The notes: generated from the letters alone by a model not told the origin. A stretch of DNA of 64,000 bases from Sphingomonas sp. C3-2 (GCF_033025475.1 NZ_CP130322.1:248001-312000), one strand, 5' to 3'. Shown: positions 30,681 to 40,823, numbered from the stretch's first letter. Translations and numbers: made by a program.

Positions 30681-31643
30681 ATGAAAAAATCTGGCTGGTT
30701 TTTTGCCGGGCTGATGCTGGCGGCAACGCCCCCCGCCCTGGCGCAGGTCGACGCCATGCCTCCATCCCCCGAGCTTCTCCTGCGCGCCGATGGCGGCGAC
30801 GCCGATGCGCAGTTCGATCTGGGTGAATTCTACAAGGCGCGCGCCGCCGGGCGCGGCTCCGATCTGGTCTCCGCCGAAAACTGGTATCGCAAGGCCGCCG
30901 GTCAGGGCCTGCCCCGTGCCGAGGACGAGCTTGGCCTCGTCCTGTTTGAAAACGGCAAGCCCGCCGAGGCGCTGCCACTGCTCGAAAAATCGGCCGGGCG
31001 CGGCGATTCGCGTGCCGAATATCTGCTCGGCACGATCCTCTTCAACGGCGATGTCGCGGCGCGCGACTGGGTTCGCGCCTATGCGCTGATGCTCCGCTCC
31101 GCCGCGTCCGGGCTCGAACAGGCGGGCTATACGCTGACGCAGATGGATCAGTTCATCCCGGTCGATGATCGCCGAAAGGCCGCGCTGCTCGTCCGGCAGG
31201 CCGCCATTGCGGTGTCGGATGCGCCCGCGCCCAGTCACGACGCGCCGGGCGCCAGCTATGCCGCGCCGCGCCTGCCAACGATGCCTGCACCGGCCACGCC
31301 ACCCGCTCCGCTGCCAACCGAGCCAAAGCCCGTCGCCCTTGCCGACCGGTCACCGGTCATCGCGCCTGCTCCACCGCGTCCGGTCACCCCGCGACCGAAC
31401 CATGCCAGCGGCGGGGCATGGCGCATCCAGCTCGGCGCCTTTTCCGAGGCCGATCGCGCGAGCGCGCTCTGGAAAACGCTGCGCCCCAAATTCGGCGCCG
31501 ATGCGCCCGCTGTTCATTTCGTGAAGACCAGCGGGCTCACCCGCGTCCAGATCGGGCCATATGCCTCGGCGGCCGATGCCCAGCGCGAATGTGCGCGGTT
31601 GCGGCGCTGGGGACAGGCGCAGTGCCTGCCCCTCAAGCCCTGA
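30681..31643 (+). CDS. Sel1-repeat and SPOR-domain secreted protein
   Basis: A 320-residue envelope protein: signal peptide (MKKSGWFFAGLMLAATPPALAQ), Sel1-like repeats (about 28-150, such as DADAQFDLGEFYKARAAG, AENWYRKAAGQGLPRAEDELGLVLFENG and SRAEYLLGTILFNG), a Pro/Ala-rich linker and a C-terminal SPOR domain (about 245-315, GAWRIQLGAFSEADRASALWK and TRVQIGPYASAADAQREC). Two adjacent ATGs exist (30678 and 30681); the second is better spaced from GGGGG. It diverges from the parA operon and converges on serB with a 9-bp gap. Confidence 0.85.
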   Translation: MKKSGWFFAGLMLAATPPALAQVDAMPPSPELLLRADGGDADAQFDLGEFYKARAAGRGSDLVSAENWYRKAAGQGLPRAEDELGLVLFENGKPAEALPLLEKSAGRGDSRAEYLLGTILFNGDVAARDWVRAYALMLRSAASGLEQAGYTLTQMDQFIPVDDRRKAALLVRQAAIAVSDAPAPSHDAPGASYAAPRLPTMPAPATPPAPLPTEPKPVALADRSPVIAPAPPRPVTPRPNHASGGAWRIQLGAFSEADRASALWKTLRPKFGADAPAVHFVKTSGLTRVQIGPYASAADAQRECARLRRWGQAQCLPLKP

Positions 31644-31652
31644 CCGCTCGAA

Positions 31653-32534
31653 TCAGGCGATCACCCAATCCTTGCGCGCAATGCCCTGCGCATAAAGCAG
31701 CGCGCTCAGATCGCCGTAGATGATGCGCGCATCGGCCGCAGCCGCTGCCTTTTCCTTGGCATGATAGGCAACGCCCAGCCCGGCCGCCTCGATCATCGGG
31801 ATATCGTTGGCACCGTCGCCCACCGCCATGCTCGCCGCCGCATCGAGACCAAGCGCCGCAAGCTCTTCCTTCAGCACATTCTGCTTGGTCAGCGCGCCGA
31901 CGATCGGGCGCGCCACGGTGCCGTCGAGCACATCGCCACCAATCCCCAGCACGTTCGAAACCGCGCGTTCGAAGCCGATCTCCTGCGCCACCGCATCGGC
32001 AAAGACGGTGAAGCCGCCCGAGACGAGGATGGTGCGCGCACCGCGGGCGCGCATCGTGCGGACAAGCTCGACCGCCCCCGGCATGATCTTCACGCGTTCG
32101 GTGCGGCAGGTATCAAGCGTCGAGACCGGCAACCCTTTCAGCAGCGCCACGCGCGCGTCGAGCGCTTCCTCGAAATCCAGTTCGCCGCGCATCGCGCGTT
32201 CGGTCACGTCCGAAATCTCGGCCTTCAACCCAGCATAATCGGCGAGTTCGTCGATGCACTCGATCGTGATCATCGTCGAGTCCATGTCCGAAATCAGCAG
32301 CGTCTTCTCGCGCCCCGCCTCGGCCTGGACGATGACGTCGATGCCCTCGATCGCGCGTTCCAGCGCGGCCTGCGCCGCCGCGGGATCGCTGGTAAAGGGA
32401 ATGTCCGCGGCCTTGCCCTCATCGATCCAGCGCGCCTCGCCGGGCGCGCAGCCGGCATCCTTCAGGCGGGCGAAGAAGGTTGACATATCGCCCTGCGTCA
32501 TTTGATCGGCTGCTATGATGGTCGCGATGAACAA
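31653..32534 (-). CDS. serB: Phosphoserine phosphatase
   Basis: A 293-residue HAD-family enzyme that dephosphorylates O-phospho-L-serine in the last step of serine synthesis. HAD motif I is LISDMDSTMITIE, motif II is in RTILVSGGFTVFADAV, and motif III/IV is AVGDGANDIPMIEAAG. The reading starting at TTG 32534 (MFIATIIAADQMTQGD) is preferred: AGGGG lies 8 nt upstream and the extra residues fit the family start. Later ATGs at 32501 and 32486 are alternatives. Its 5' end overlaps the divergent miaA gene. Confidence 0.93.
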   Translation of the reverse strand: MFIATIIAADQMTQGDMSTFFARLKDAGCAPGEARWIDEGKAADIPFTSDPAAAQAALERAIEGIDVIVQAEAGREKTLLISDMDSTMITIECIDELADYAGLKAEISDVTERAMRGELDFEEALDARVALLKGLPVSTLDTCRTERVKIMPGAVELVRTMRARGARTILVSGGFTVFADAVAQEIGFERAVSNVLGIGGDVLDGTVARPIVGALTKQNVLKEELAALGLDAAASMAVGDGANDIPMIEAAGLGVAYHAKEKAAAAADARIIYGDLSALLYAQGIARKDWVIA

Positions 32535-33477
32535 GACTCATACCCCTAAACGTCAGAAGGTCGTGCTTATTGCGGGGCCGACGGCAAGCGGCAAGTCGGC
32601 TTTGGCCGTCCGGCTGGGACAGCACCTCCCATCCCTTGTCATAAACTCGGATTCCGCACAGGTTTACAGTGATTTGCAGGTTCTTTCGGCAAGGCCATCC
32701 GAAGATGAAAAGGGCGGTGTGCCGCACCATCTCTTCGGCTATATCGACGGTGAAACCGCCTGTTCGGCCGCGCGCTGGGCCGAGGATGCGAAGCAGGCCC
32801 TTGCCCTTGCCGCGCGCGACGAACGTCTCCCGATCCTCGTCGGCGGCACCGGCCTTTATATGCGCACGCTGCTCGACGGGATCGCCCCCGTGCCCGAAAT
32901 CGACGAAGCGCTACGCGCCGAGATCCGCGCGCTTCCCGTTGCCGAGGCGCACCACCTTTTGCAGCAGCACGATCCCGCCGCCGCCGAACGGCTGAACCCC
33001 GCCGATACCACGCGCGTTGCCCGCGCGCTTGAGGTTGCACGCGGCACCGGACGCACGCTCGCCGACTGGCAAGCGCAGCGCGTGGGCGGCATTCAGAACG
33101 CGATCGATCTCGTCCCGCTCATCCTCCTCCCCCCGCGCGACTGGCTGTTCGAGCGGATCGAGCGCCGCTTTGGCGTCATGGTGGCGGGCGGCGCGGTGGA
33201 CGAGGTGGAGCGCCTTCTCGAACGCGAGCTCGATCCCGCGCTCCCGGTGATGCGCGCGATCGGCGTGCCCGAGATAAGCGGCTGGCTTCGGGGTGAGATT
33301 TCGCGCGCGGCGATGCTCGAACTGGGCACCATCGCCACCCGACAATATGGAAAGCGGCAATATACCTGGTTTTCGCGCCAGCCCCCCGCGACATGGCCTG
33401 TCTCAAATGAGAAATTAGATGATTCTGAAATTGACCGATTAGCAATTAAATTGCGAGACGAGGTGTTGACAGTTTAG
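32515..33477 (+). CDS. miaA: tRNA dimethylallyltransferase MiaA
   Basis: A 320-residue enzyme that transfers a dimethylallyl group to A37 of tRNAs reading UNN codons. The P-loop is LIAGPTASGKSALA, followed by the conserved INSDSAQVYSDLQVLSARPS, PHHLFGYID, LVGGTGLYMRTLLDG and the C-terminal RQYGKRQYTWFSRQ. Three ATGs (32515, 32518, 32527) precede the core and none has a good ribosome-binding site; 32515 is used here. The gene diverges from serB with overlapping 5' ends, so one start probably limits the other. Confidence 0.94.
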   Translation: MMVAMNKTHTPKRQKVVLIAGPTASGKSALAVRLGQHLPSLVINSDSAQVYSDLQVLSARPSEDEKGGVPHHLFGYIDGETACSAARWAEDAKQALALAARDERLPILVGGTGLYMRTLLDGIAPVPEIDEALRAEIRALPVAEAHHLLQQHDPAAAERLNPADTTRVARALEVARGTGRTLADWQAQRVGGIQNAIDLVPLILLPPRDWLFERIERRFGVMVAGGAVDEVERLLERELDPALPVMRAIGVPEISGWLRGEISRAAMLELGTIATRQYGKRQYTWFSRQPPATWPVSNEKLDDSEIDRLAIKLRDEVLTV

Positions 33478-33561
33478 TTTATTATCCCTAGCCAGCCCAA
33501 CTTGCCCTGGCCGCCAATCCCGGTGTTTGGCTGGGGTCTGTGCAATTTTTCGGAGGATAAG

Positions 33562-35310
33562 ATGACGGCGGAAAAGTCCGGCGCGGACATATTGGTCGAG
33601 GCCCTGATCGATCTCGGGGTCGAGGTCGTATTCGGCTATCCGGGCGGCGCTGTACTTCCCATCTATGATGCGCTCTTCAAGCAGAAGCGCATCAAGCACA
33701 TCCTCGTCCGCCACGAACAGGCAGCCACCCATGCGGCCGAAGGCTATGCGCGTTCGACCGGCAAGCCCGGCGTCGTGCTCGTCACCTCGGGCCCCGGTGC
33801 CACCAATGCCGTCACCGGCATCACCGACGCGCTGATGGATTCGATCCCGATGGTCGTCATCACCGGCCAGGTGCCCACCGGCCTCATCGGCTCGGACGCG
33901 TTCCAGGAAGCCGACACCGTCGGCATCACGCGCCACTGTTCGAAGCATAACTATCTGGTGAAGGATCCCGCGCGCCTCGGCGACACGATCCACGAAGCCT
34001 TCCATATCGCCACCTCGGGCCGCCCCGGCCCGGTCGTCGTCGATATTCCGAAGGACGTTCAGGTCGCCAGCGCGAAATATCGCAAGCCCGGCGTGATCCA
34101 GCACAAGACCTATCGTCCGCAGATCAAGGCCGATCAGACGCTCATCGAAACCGCGGTCGACATGCTGGCCGCGGCCGAGCGCCCGATCTTCTACACCGGC
34201 GGCGGCATCATCAATGCGGGCCCAGCGGCCAGCCAGATCCTGCGCGAACTGGCGCGGATCACCGGCGCGCCGGTCACCTCGACGCTGATGGGCCTCGGCG
34301 CTTTCCCGGCCTCGTCGGACCAGTGGCTGGGCATGCTCGGCATGCACGGCACCTATGAAGCCAATCTGGCGATGAACAAGGCCGATCTCATCATCGCGCT
34401 CGGTTCGCGCTTCGACGACCGCGTCACCGGCCGCCTCGATGCCTTCGCGCCGCATTCGAAGAAGATCCATGTCGATATCGACCGGTCTTCGATGAACAAG
34501 ACCGTCCATGTCGATCTGCCCATCCTCGCCGATGTTGGCCGCGCGATGGAAGACATGGTCCGCGTCTGGAAGTCGCGCCAGCACCAGAAGAACGACCTGT
34601 CGGGCTGGTGGGCGCAGATCGCCGAATGGCGCGCCAAGAACAGCCTCTCCTATCCGGCATCGGATAGCGAGATCATGCCGCAGGAAGCGATCCGCCGCCT
34701 GTGGGAAGCGACCAAGGCGAAAAGCCCGGTCATCACCACCGAGGTGGGCCAGCACCAGATGTGGGCGGCCCAGCATTTCCACTTCGAACAGCCCAATAAG
34801 TGGCTGACCTCGGGTGGGCTCGGCACGATGGGCTACGGTCTGCCCGCCGCGATCGGCGCGCAGCTCGGCAACCCCAACACGCTGGTGATCGACATTGCGG
34901 GCGAAGCCTCGATCCAGATGAACATCCAGGAACTGGCGACGGCGACGCAATATCGCCTGCCGGTGAAGATTTTCATCCTCAACAACGAATATATGGGCAT
35001 GGTTCGCCAGTGGCAGCAGCTCACCTATCAGAGCCGCTATTCCGAAAGCTATTCGGATGCGCTGCCTGATTTCGTGAAGCTGGCCGAGGCTTATGGCTGG
35101 ACGGGTATCCGCATCGAAAGCCTCGACGAACTCGACGCCGGCATCCAGAAGATGATCGACACGCCCGGACCGGTGCTCGTCGACTGCCGCGTGGCCAAGC
35201 TCGCCAACTGCTTCCCGATGATCCCCTCGGGTGCGGCCCATACCGACATGATCCTGCCGTCCGACGAGGTTTCGGGCGAAATGGACGACGAAGCCAAAGC
35301 GCTGGTCTGA
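33562..35310 (+). CDS. ilvB: Acetolactate synthase large subunit
   Basis: A 582-residue thiamine-diphosphate enzyme that condenses pyruvate with pyruvate or 2-oxobutyrate in valine, leucine and isoleucine synthesis. It has FGYPGGAVLPIYDAL with the catalytic Glu in HEQAATHAAEGYAR, the FAD-region ALGSRFDDRVTGR, and the ThDP site GEASIQMNIQELAT...NNEYMGMVRQWQ. In the ThDP motif the usual GDG/GDA is GEA here, a conservative change that keeps an acidic Mg ligand. AGGA lies 7 nt before ATG 33562. First gene of ilvB-ilvH-ilvC; no attenuator peptide is visible upstream. Confidence 0.96.
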   Translation: MTAEKSGADILVEALIDLGVEVVFGYPGGAVLPIYDALFKQKRIKHILVRHEQAATHAAEGYARSTGKPGVVLVTSGPGATNAVTGITDALMDSIPMVVITGQVPTGLIGSDAFQEADTVGITRHCSKHNYLVKDPARLGDTIHEAFHIATSGRPGPVVVDIPKDVQVASAKYRKPGVIQHKTYRPQIKADQTLIETAVDMLAAAERPIFYTGGGIINAGPAASQILRELARITGAPVTSTLMGLGAFPASSDQWLGMLGMHGTYEANLAMNKADLIIALGSRFDDRVTGRLDAFAPHSKKIHVDIDRSSMNKTVHVDLPILADVGRAMEDMVRVWKSRQHQKNDLSGWWAQIAEWRAKNSLSYPASDSEIMPQEAIRRLWEATKAKSPVITTEVGQHQMWAAQHFHFEQPNKWLTSGGLGTMGYGLPAAIGAQLGNPNTLVIDIAGEASIQMNIQELATATQYRLPVKIFILNNEYMGMVRQWQQLTYQSRYSESYSDALPDFVKLAEAYGWTGIRIESLDELDAGIQKMIDTPGPVLVDCRVAKLANCFPMIPSGAAHTDMILPSDEVSGEMDDEAKALV

Positions 35311-35325
35311 GAACGGAATTTATCC

Positions 35326-36887
<1,562 letters not shown>

Positions 36888-36894
36888 GCGCTTC

Positions 36895-36922
36895 GCCCGG
36901 CTGGTTTTCAGGCCAGCCGGGC
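36895..36922 (+). terminator. Hairpin after ilvC
   Basis: A perfect 10-bp stem (GCCCGGCTGG / CCAGCCGGGC, loop 8 nt) starts 8 bp after the ilvC stop. No T run follows, so it is a terminator only if Rho-assisted or else an mRNA 3'-end protector; readthrough into bioF is possible. Confidence 0.55.
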
Positions 36923-36947
36923 ACGGCCCCGTGCTTGGCCTGTTGGT

Positions 36948-36980
36948 GGTGCCGCCCAAAAACGCTATGGGCGGCGCACC
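36948..36980 (+). promoter_or_regulatory. Hairpin immediately upstream of the bioF ribosome-binding site
   Basis: GGTGCCGCCC pairs with GGGCGG(CG)CACC, with a 2-nt bulge and an 11-nt loop. The structure ends 2 nt before AGGAG (36983-36987), the ribosome-binding site for the AUU-started bioF. It may influence initiation; no ligand or regulator is evident. Confidence 0.5.
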
Positions 36981-36995
36981 TCAGGAGTAAGACCG

Positions 36996-38135
36996 ATTTC
37001 TCTGTTCCACGCTTTTCAAAGCCAGCTCGATGCGCTCGCCGCAGAGAACCGGCTTCGCAGCCTCGCCCCGCGTCAGGGGCTCGATTTCGCCTCCAACGAC
37101 TATCTCGGCCTCGCCCAGTCGCCCGCGCTGCGCGACGCGCTTGTCGAGGGCATCGCCCAGGGCATCCCGGCCGGTTCCGGCGGATCGCGCCTGCTGCGCG
37201 GAAACCACGCCGAGCATGAAGCGCTCGAATACGCCGCCGCCCGCCATTACGGCACCGAGGCCGCGCTTTTCCTCTCCACCGGCTTTGCCGCCAATGCCGC
37301 GCTCTTCGCCACGCTGCCCCAGCGCGGGGATCTCGTCGTCCACGACGCGCTTATCCATGCCAGCGCGCATGACGGCATGAAGCTCGGCCGCGCCGAACGC
37401 GTCGCCGCCGCGCATAATGACGTCACCGCCTTTGACGACGCCATTGCCGCATGGCGCCGCGCCGGCGGAACGGGCCGCGTCTGGATCGCGGTCGAAAGCC
37501 TTTATTCGATGGACGGCGACACTGCCCCCGTCACCGAACTGGCCGCCCTCGCCCAGCGGCACGAGGCCTTCCTGATCGTCGACGAGGCGCACGCCACCGG
37601 CGTTTTCGGCGAACAGGGGCGCGGGCTTTCTGCCACCGTCGCCGGGCTCCCCAACGTCATCACGCTCCACACCTGCGGCAAGGCGCTGGGGTGCGAGGGG
37701 GCGCTGCTCTGCGCGCCGCGCGTGCTCATCGACTTTCTCGTCAACCGCGCGCGCCCCTTCATCTTCTCGACCGCGCCCTCGCCGCTCATGGCCTATATGG
37801 TCCGCCGCGCGATCGGGCTGGTGTCCAGCGATCCGGCGCGCGCGACCGCGCTGCGCGCGCTGGCCGACCATGCCGGCGGCGAGCTTCATAACCGGCTCGG
37901 CGTGCCGCGCACGGGCACGCAGGTCATTCCCGTCGTGATCGGCGACAATGGCCGCACCATGGCGATCGCCGCCCGGCTTCAGCAGGCGGGCTTCGACGTG
38001 CGCGGCATCCGCCCGCCCACGGTGGCGCCGGGCACCGCGCGCCTGCGGCTTTCGATCACGCTCAATATTGGTCAGAGCGATGTCGACGCGCTCGTCGATG
38101 CGCTCGAAGACGCCGTGGAAAATATCCCCGCATGA
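36996..38135 (+). CDS. bioF: 8-amino-7-oxononanoate synthase (apparent AUU start)
   Basis: A 379-residue PLP enzyme that condenses pimeloyl-ACP/CoA with alanine in biotin synthesis. It has FASNDYLGLAQSP, the glycine-rich GSGGSRLLRGNHAEHEALE, DEAHATGVFGEQGRG and the PLP Lys in HTCGKALG. The conserved frame opens at SLFHAFQSQLDALAAENRL, but no ATG, GTG or TTG exists in frame between the ilvC stop and that point. The codon exactly 8 nt after AGGAG is ATT (36996), where homologues have Met, so an AUU start is inferred. CTG at 37002 is a less well-spaced alternative. A later ATG would remove a third of the enzyme. Confidence 0.93.
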   Translation: MSLFHAFQSQLDALAAENRLRSLAPRQGLDFASNDYLGLAQSPALRDALVEGIAQGIPAGSGGSRLLRGNHAEHEALEYAAARHYGTEAALFLSTGFAANAALFATLPQRGDLVVHDALIHASAHDGMKLGRAERVAAAHNDVTAFDDAIAAWRRAGGTGRVWIAVESLYSMDGDTAPVTELAALAQRHEAFLIVDEAHATGVFGEQGRGLSATVAGLPNVITLHTCGKALGCEGALLCAPRVLIDFLVNRARPFIFSTAPSPLMAYMVRRAIGLVSSDPARATALRALADHAGGELHNRLGVPRTGTQVIPVVIGDNGRTMAIAARLQQAGFDVRGIRPPTVAPGTARLRLSITLNIGQSDVDALVDALEDAVENIPA

Positions 38136-38764
38136 CCCATTTCGTCGTCACCGGTACCGATACCGATATCGGCAAGACCGTCTTTTCCGCGGCTCTCACC
38201 GCAGCGCTCGGCGCCAGCTACTGGAAGCCCGTCCAGTCCGGGCTCGAAGGCGGCACCGACAGCGAACGCATCGCGCAACTGACGGGGCTCAACGATACCG
38301 GCCATCCGCGCATCTTTCCCGAGCATTACCGCCTCGTCACCCCCGCCTCGCCGCACCTCTCGGCCGAGATTGACGGGGTCGAGATCGATCCCGCCGCCAT
38401 CACCCCGCCGGTCTGCAAAGGCCCGCTGGTGATCGAGGGCGCGGGCGGCGCGCTCGTCCCCGTCACGCGCACGGTGCTCTTCGCCGATCTCTTCGCGCGC
38501 TGGCAGCTGCCGGTGATCATCTGCGCGCGCACCGGCCTCGGCACGATCAGCCACACGCTGATGACGATCGAGTCGCTCCGCAGCCGTGGCGTTCCGATCC
38601 ACGGCATTACCTTTATCGGCGACGCCATGCCCGACAGCGAGGCCGTTATCCCCGAAATTTCGGGCGTCCGCCGTCTCGGCCGCCTCGACCGCCTTTCCCG
38701 GCTCGATCGCGACAGCCTGATCGCTGCCTTCGACGCCGGCTTCGATATCAAGGATTTCCAATGA
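38132..38764 (+). CDS. bioD: Dethiobiotin synthetase
   Basis: A 210-residue ATP-dependent enzyme that closes the ureido ring of dethiobiotin from 7,8-diaminopelargonic acid and CO2. The P-loop is TGTDTDIGKTVFSAAL, followed by YWKPVQSGLEGGTDSE, VIEGAGGALVPVT and VICARTGLGTISHTLMTIE. It overlaps bioF by ATGA and is overlapped by bioA in the same way, so bioF-bioD-bioA is translationally coupled. Confidence 0.96.
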   Translation: MTHFVVTGTDTDIGKTVFSAALTAALGASYWKPVQSGLEGGTDSERIAQLTGLNDTGHPRIFPEHYRLVTPASPHLSAEIDGVEIDPAAITPPVCKGPLVIEGAGGALVPVTRTVLFADLFARWQLPVIICARTGLGTISHTLMTIESLRSRGVPIHGITFIGDAMPDSEAVIPEISGVRRLGRLDRLSRLDRDSLIAAFDAGFDIKDFQ

Positions 38765-40008
38765 CCCGTTCGCCCGTCTGGCACCCCTTCACCCAGCACG
38801 GCCTGGGCGAACCCGTTCCCCTGATCGACCGCGCCGAGGGCGCCGCGATCTACAGCGCGGACGGCCAGCGCTGGATCGACGCGATCTCTTCCTGGTGGGT
38901 GGTCACCCATGGCCATTGCCATCCCCGCATCATGGCCGCAATCCGCGCGCAGACCGAAAAGCTCGATCAGCTGATCTTCGCGGGCTGGACGCACGAACCC
39001 GCCGAAAAGCTCGCCGCCGCGCTGGTCGCCATGACCCCCGCGCCGCTCTCGCACGCGTTCTTCTCTGACAGCGGATCGACGAGCGTCGAGGTCGCGCTCA
39101 AAATGGCGCTTGGCTACTGGGCGCATATCGGCGAACCGCGCGAGCGCATCCTCGTGATGGAACACAGCTATCATGGTGATACCATCGGCGCGATGTCGGT
39201 CGGCGCGCGCGGAGTGTTCAACAAACCCTATGAGCCGCTGCTCTTCGATGTAGGCACCATCCCCTATCCCGCCGCCGGGCGCGAACAGGAAACGCTCGAC
39301 GCGCTCGAGGCCGCCTGCCGCGAAAAGCCCGCCGCCTTCATCGTCGAACCGCTGATCCTCGGCGCGGGTGGCATGTTCTTCTACACCCCCGCCGTGCTCG
39401 CCGAAATGCGCCGCATCTGTGCGGCGCACGGCGTGCTCTTCATCGCCGATGAGGTGATGACCGGCTGGGGCCGCACGGGCACGCGCTTTGCCTGCGATCA
39501 GGCGGATATCGTTCCCGACATCATGTGTCTGTCCAAGGGGCTGACCGGGGGCGCCATTCCGCTGGCGGTCACGCTCGCCTCCGAAGCGATCTTCGATGCG
39601 CATTACAGCACCGATCGCGCGCGCACTTTCTATCACAGCAGTTCCTACACCGCGAACCCGATCGCCTGCGCCGCCGCCAACGCCAATCTCGAAATCTGGC
39701 GCGACGAACCCGTGCTGGACCGCGTCGTCGCGCTCGGCGCCGCGCAACAGGCGCGGCTCGATACGCTCGCCGATCACCCACGCCTGCGCAATGTCCGCCG
39801 CATGGGCACCATCGCCGCGATGGACGTGCATGTACCCGATGGCGGCTATCTCTCAGGCCTCGCGCCGCGGCTCATGGCCTATTACCGCGAACACGGCGTG
39901 CTGCTCCGCCCGCTCGGCAACACCATCTATGTGATGCCGCCCTATTGCACCGACGATGCCGATCTTGATCGCATTTACGGTGCCATCCGGGGATCTCTTG
40001 ATATTTGA
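38761..40008 (+). CDS. bioA: Adenosylmethionine-8-amino-7-oxononanoate aminotransferase
   Basis: A 415-residue PLP aminotransferase that uses S-adenosylmethionine as amino donor to form 7,8-diaminopelargonate. It begins with the family mark VWHPFTQHG, has MEHSYHGDTIGAMSV, IADEVMTGWGRTGT (PLP-ring Asp) and the PLP Lys in CLSKGLTGGAIPLAVTLA. It overlaps bioD by ATGA. bioB is not adjacent and must be elsewhere. Confidence 0.96.
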   Translation: MTRSPVWHPFTQHGLGEPVPLIDRAEGAAIYSADGQRWIDAISSWWVVTHGHCHPRIMAAIRAQTEKLDQLIFAGWTHEPAEKLAAALVAMTPAPLSHAFFSDSGSTSVEVALKMALGYWAHIGEPRERILVMEHSYHGDTIGAMSVGARGVFNKPYEPLLFDVGTIPYPAAGREQETLDALEAACREKPAAFIVEPLILGAGGMFFYTPAVLAEMRRICAAHGVLFIADEVMTGWGRTGTRFACDQADIVPDIMCLSKGLTGGAIPLAVTLASEAIFDAHYSTDRARTFYHSSSYTANPIACAAANANLEIWRDEPVLDRVVALGAAQQARLDTLADHPRLRNVRRMGTIAAMDVHVPDGGYLSGLAPRLMAYYREHGVLLRPLGNTIYVMPPYCTDDADLDRIYGAIRGSLDI

Positions 40009-40060
40009 CAGCCGGGACAGTCGGTTCCACTTTCCCCGCTCCCCCAATCGGAGTCTCTCA

Positions 40061-40693
40061 ATGCGCCGCAGCATCATCGCCATCGCCCTTGCCGCCACCG
40101 CGGCGGTCGCCCTTCCCGTCATCGCGCAGCAGAACGCGCCCATGACCGCGCCGGGCGCCAGGGATGCCTCGCGCATCACCGGCGGCACCTATAAGGTCGA
40201 TCCCGGCCACACGCTCGTCCAGTGGACGGTCGATCATCTCGGCTTCACCCCCTATTTCGGCATTTTCGGCGACGTCACCGGCACGCTGGTGCTCGATCCG
40301 AAGAACCCCGCCGCCGCCAAGGTCGACGTGACGATCCCCGTCGCCAAGGTCACGACCGCCAGCACCGGGCTCACCAAGCATCTGCTGACCAAGGACTTCT
40401 TTGGCGATGCCCCCGCCGACGCGCGCTTCGTCTCGACCTCGGTCAGGGTCGATGACGATGGCGACGAAGCCAAGATCGCGGGCAACCTGACGCTCAACGG
40501 CGTCACCAAGCCGGTCACGCTCGACGCCGATTTCTACGGCGCCGGCAAGATGCCCGCGCAAATGGGTGGCAAGGAAAATGTCGGCTTCGAAGCCGAGGCA
40601 ACCATCCGCCGCAGCGACTTCGGCATCAATTACGGGCTACCCATGGTGTCCGACACGGTAAAGCTCAAAATCGTCGCCGCGTTCGAGAAATAA
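40061..40693 (+). CDS. YceI-family periplasmic lipid-binding-like protein
   Basis: A 210-residue exported protein. The signal peptide is MRRSIIAIALAATAAVALPVIAQ, followed by the lipocalin-like YceI domain with TYKVDPGHTLVQWTVDHLG, ASTGLTKHLLTKDFFGDAPADARFVSTSV, ITLNG-type GNLTLNGVTKPVTLDADF and RRSDFGINYGLP. YceI proteins bind polyisoprenoid-type lipids in the periplasm; the ligand here is unknown. ATG 40061 has GGAG 8 nt upstream. It ends with its own terminator. Confidence 0.93.
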   Translation: MRRSIIAIALAATAAVALPVIAQQNAPMTAPGARDASRITGGTYKVDPGHTLVQWTVDHLGFTPYFGIFGDVTGTLVLDPKNPAAAKVDVTIPVAKVTTASTGLTKHLLTKDFFGDAPADARFVSTSVRVDDDGDEAKIAGNLTLNGVTKPVTLDADFYGAGKMPAQMGGKENVGFEAEATIRRSDFGINYGLPMVSDTVKLKIVAAFEK

Positions 40694-40708
40694 TCAGCCA
40701 CCGATGCC

Positions 40709-40737
40709 CCCCTGTCGTGAAAGCGACAGGGGTTTTT
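40709..40737 (+). terminator. Rho-independent terminator of the yceI gene
   Basis: A 9-bp perfect stem (CCCCTGTCG / CGACAGGGG, loop 6 nt) is followed by TTTTT, 15 bp after the stop codon. It isolates the leuA leader transcript from upstream genes. Confidence 0.94.
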
Positions 40738-40775
40738 GCTGGACATTCGACTCATTTCCCGGCATTGGGCTTGCC

Positions 40776-40823
40776 ATGAACGCGCACCGCGCCCTTCTCC
40801 TTCTTCGACTTACGCGCCCTTAG
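40776..40823 (+). CDS. leuL: leu operon leader peptide
   Basis: A 15-codon open frame, MNAHRALLLLRLTRP then TAG, lies 129 bp before leuA and just after a terminator. Five of its codons are Leu, four of them consecutive, and four are CTT, a codon that looks uncommon next to the CTG/CTC used in neighbouring genes. That is the classical signature of a ribosome-stalling leader peptide. Its stop codon lies inside a segment that can form two mutually exclusive RNA pairings. No strong Shine-Dalgarno is visible. Function is inferred from composition and position; the symbol follows enterobacterial usage. Confidence 0.75.
   Translation: MNAHRALLLLRLTRP

Noticed and set aside
33478-33561. Possible attenuator before ilvB
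   Set aside because: There is a weak CCAGCC/GGCTGG pairing and a T5 tract, but no start codon or Val/Leu/Ile-rich peptide, unlike the leuA leader.
34861-34930. Acetolactate synthase with GEA instead of GDG in the thiamine-diphosphate motif
   Set aside because: The acidic metal ligand is kept, the rest of the enzyme is intact and related alphaproteobacterial enzymes vary here, so it is not evidence of an inactive copy.
37377-38135. bioF starting at ATG 37377 as a truncated gene
   Set aside because: The conserved frame with cofactor and substrate motifs is open for a further 127 codons upstream, so the gene is full length with a non-AUG start.
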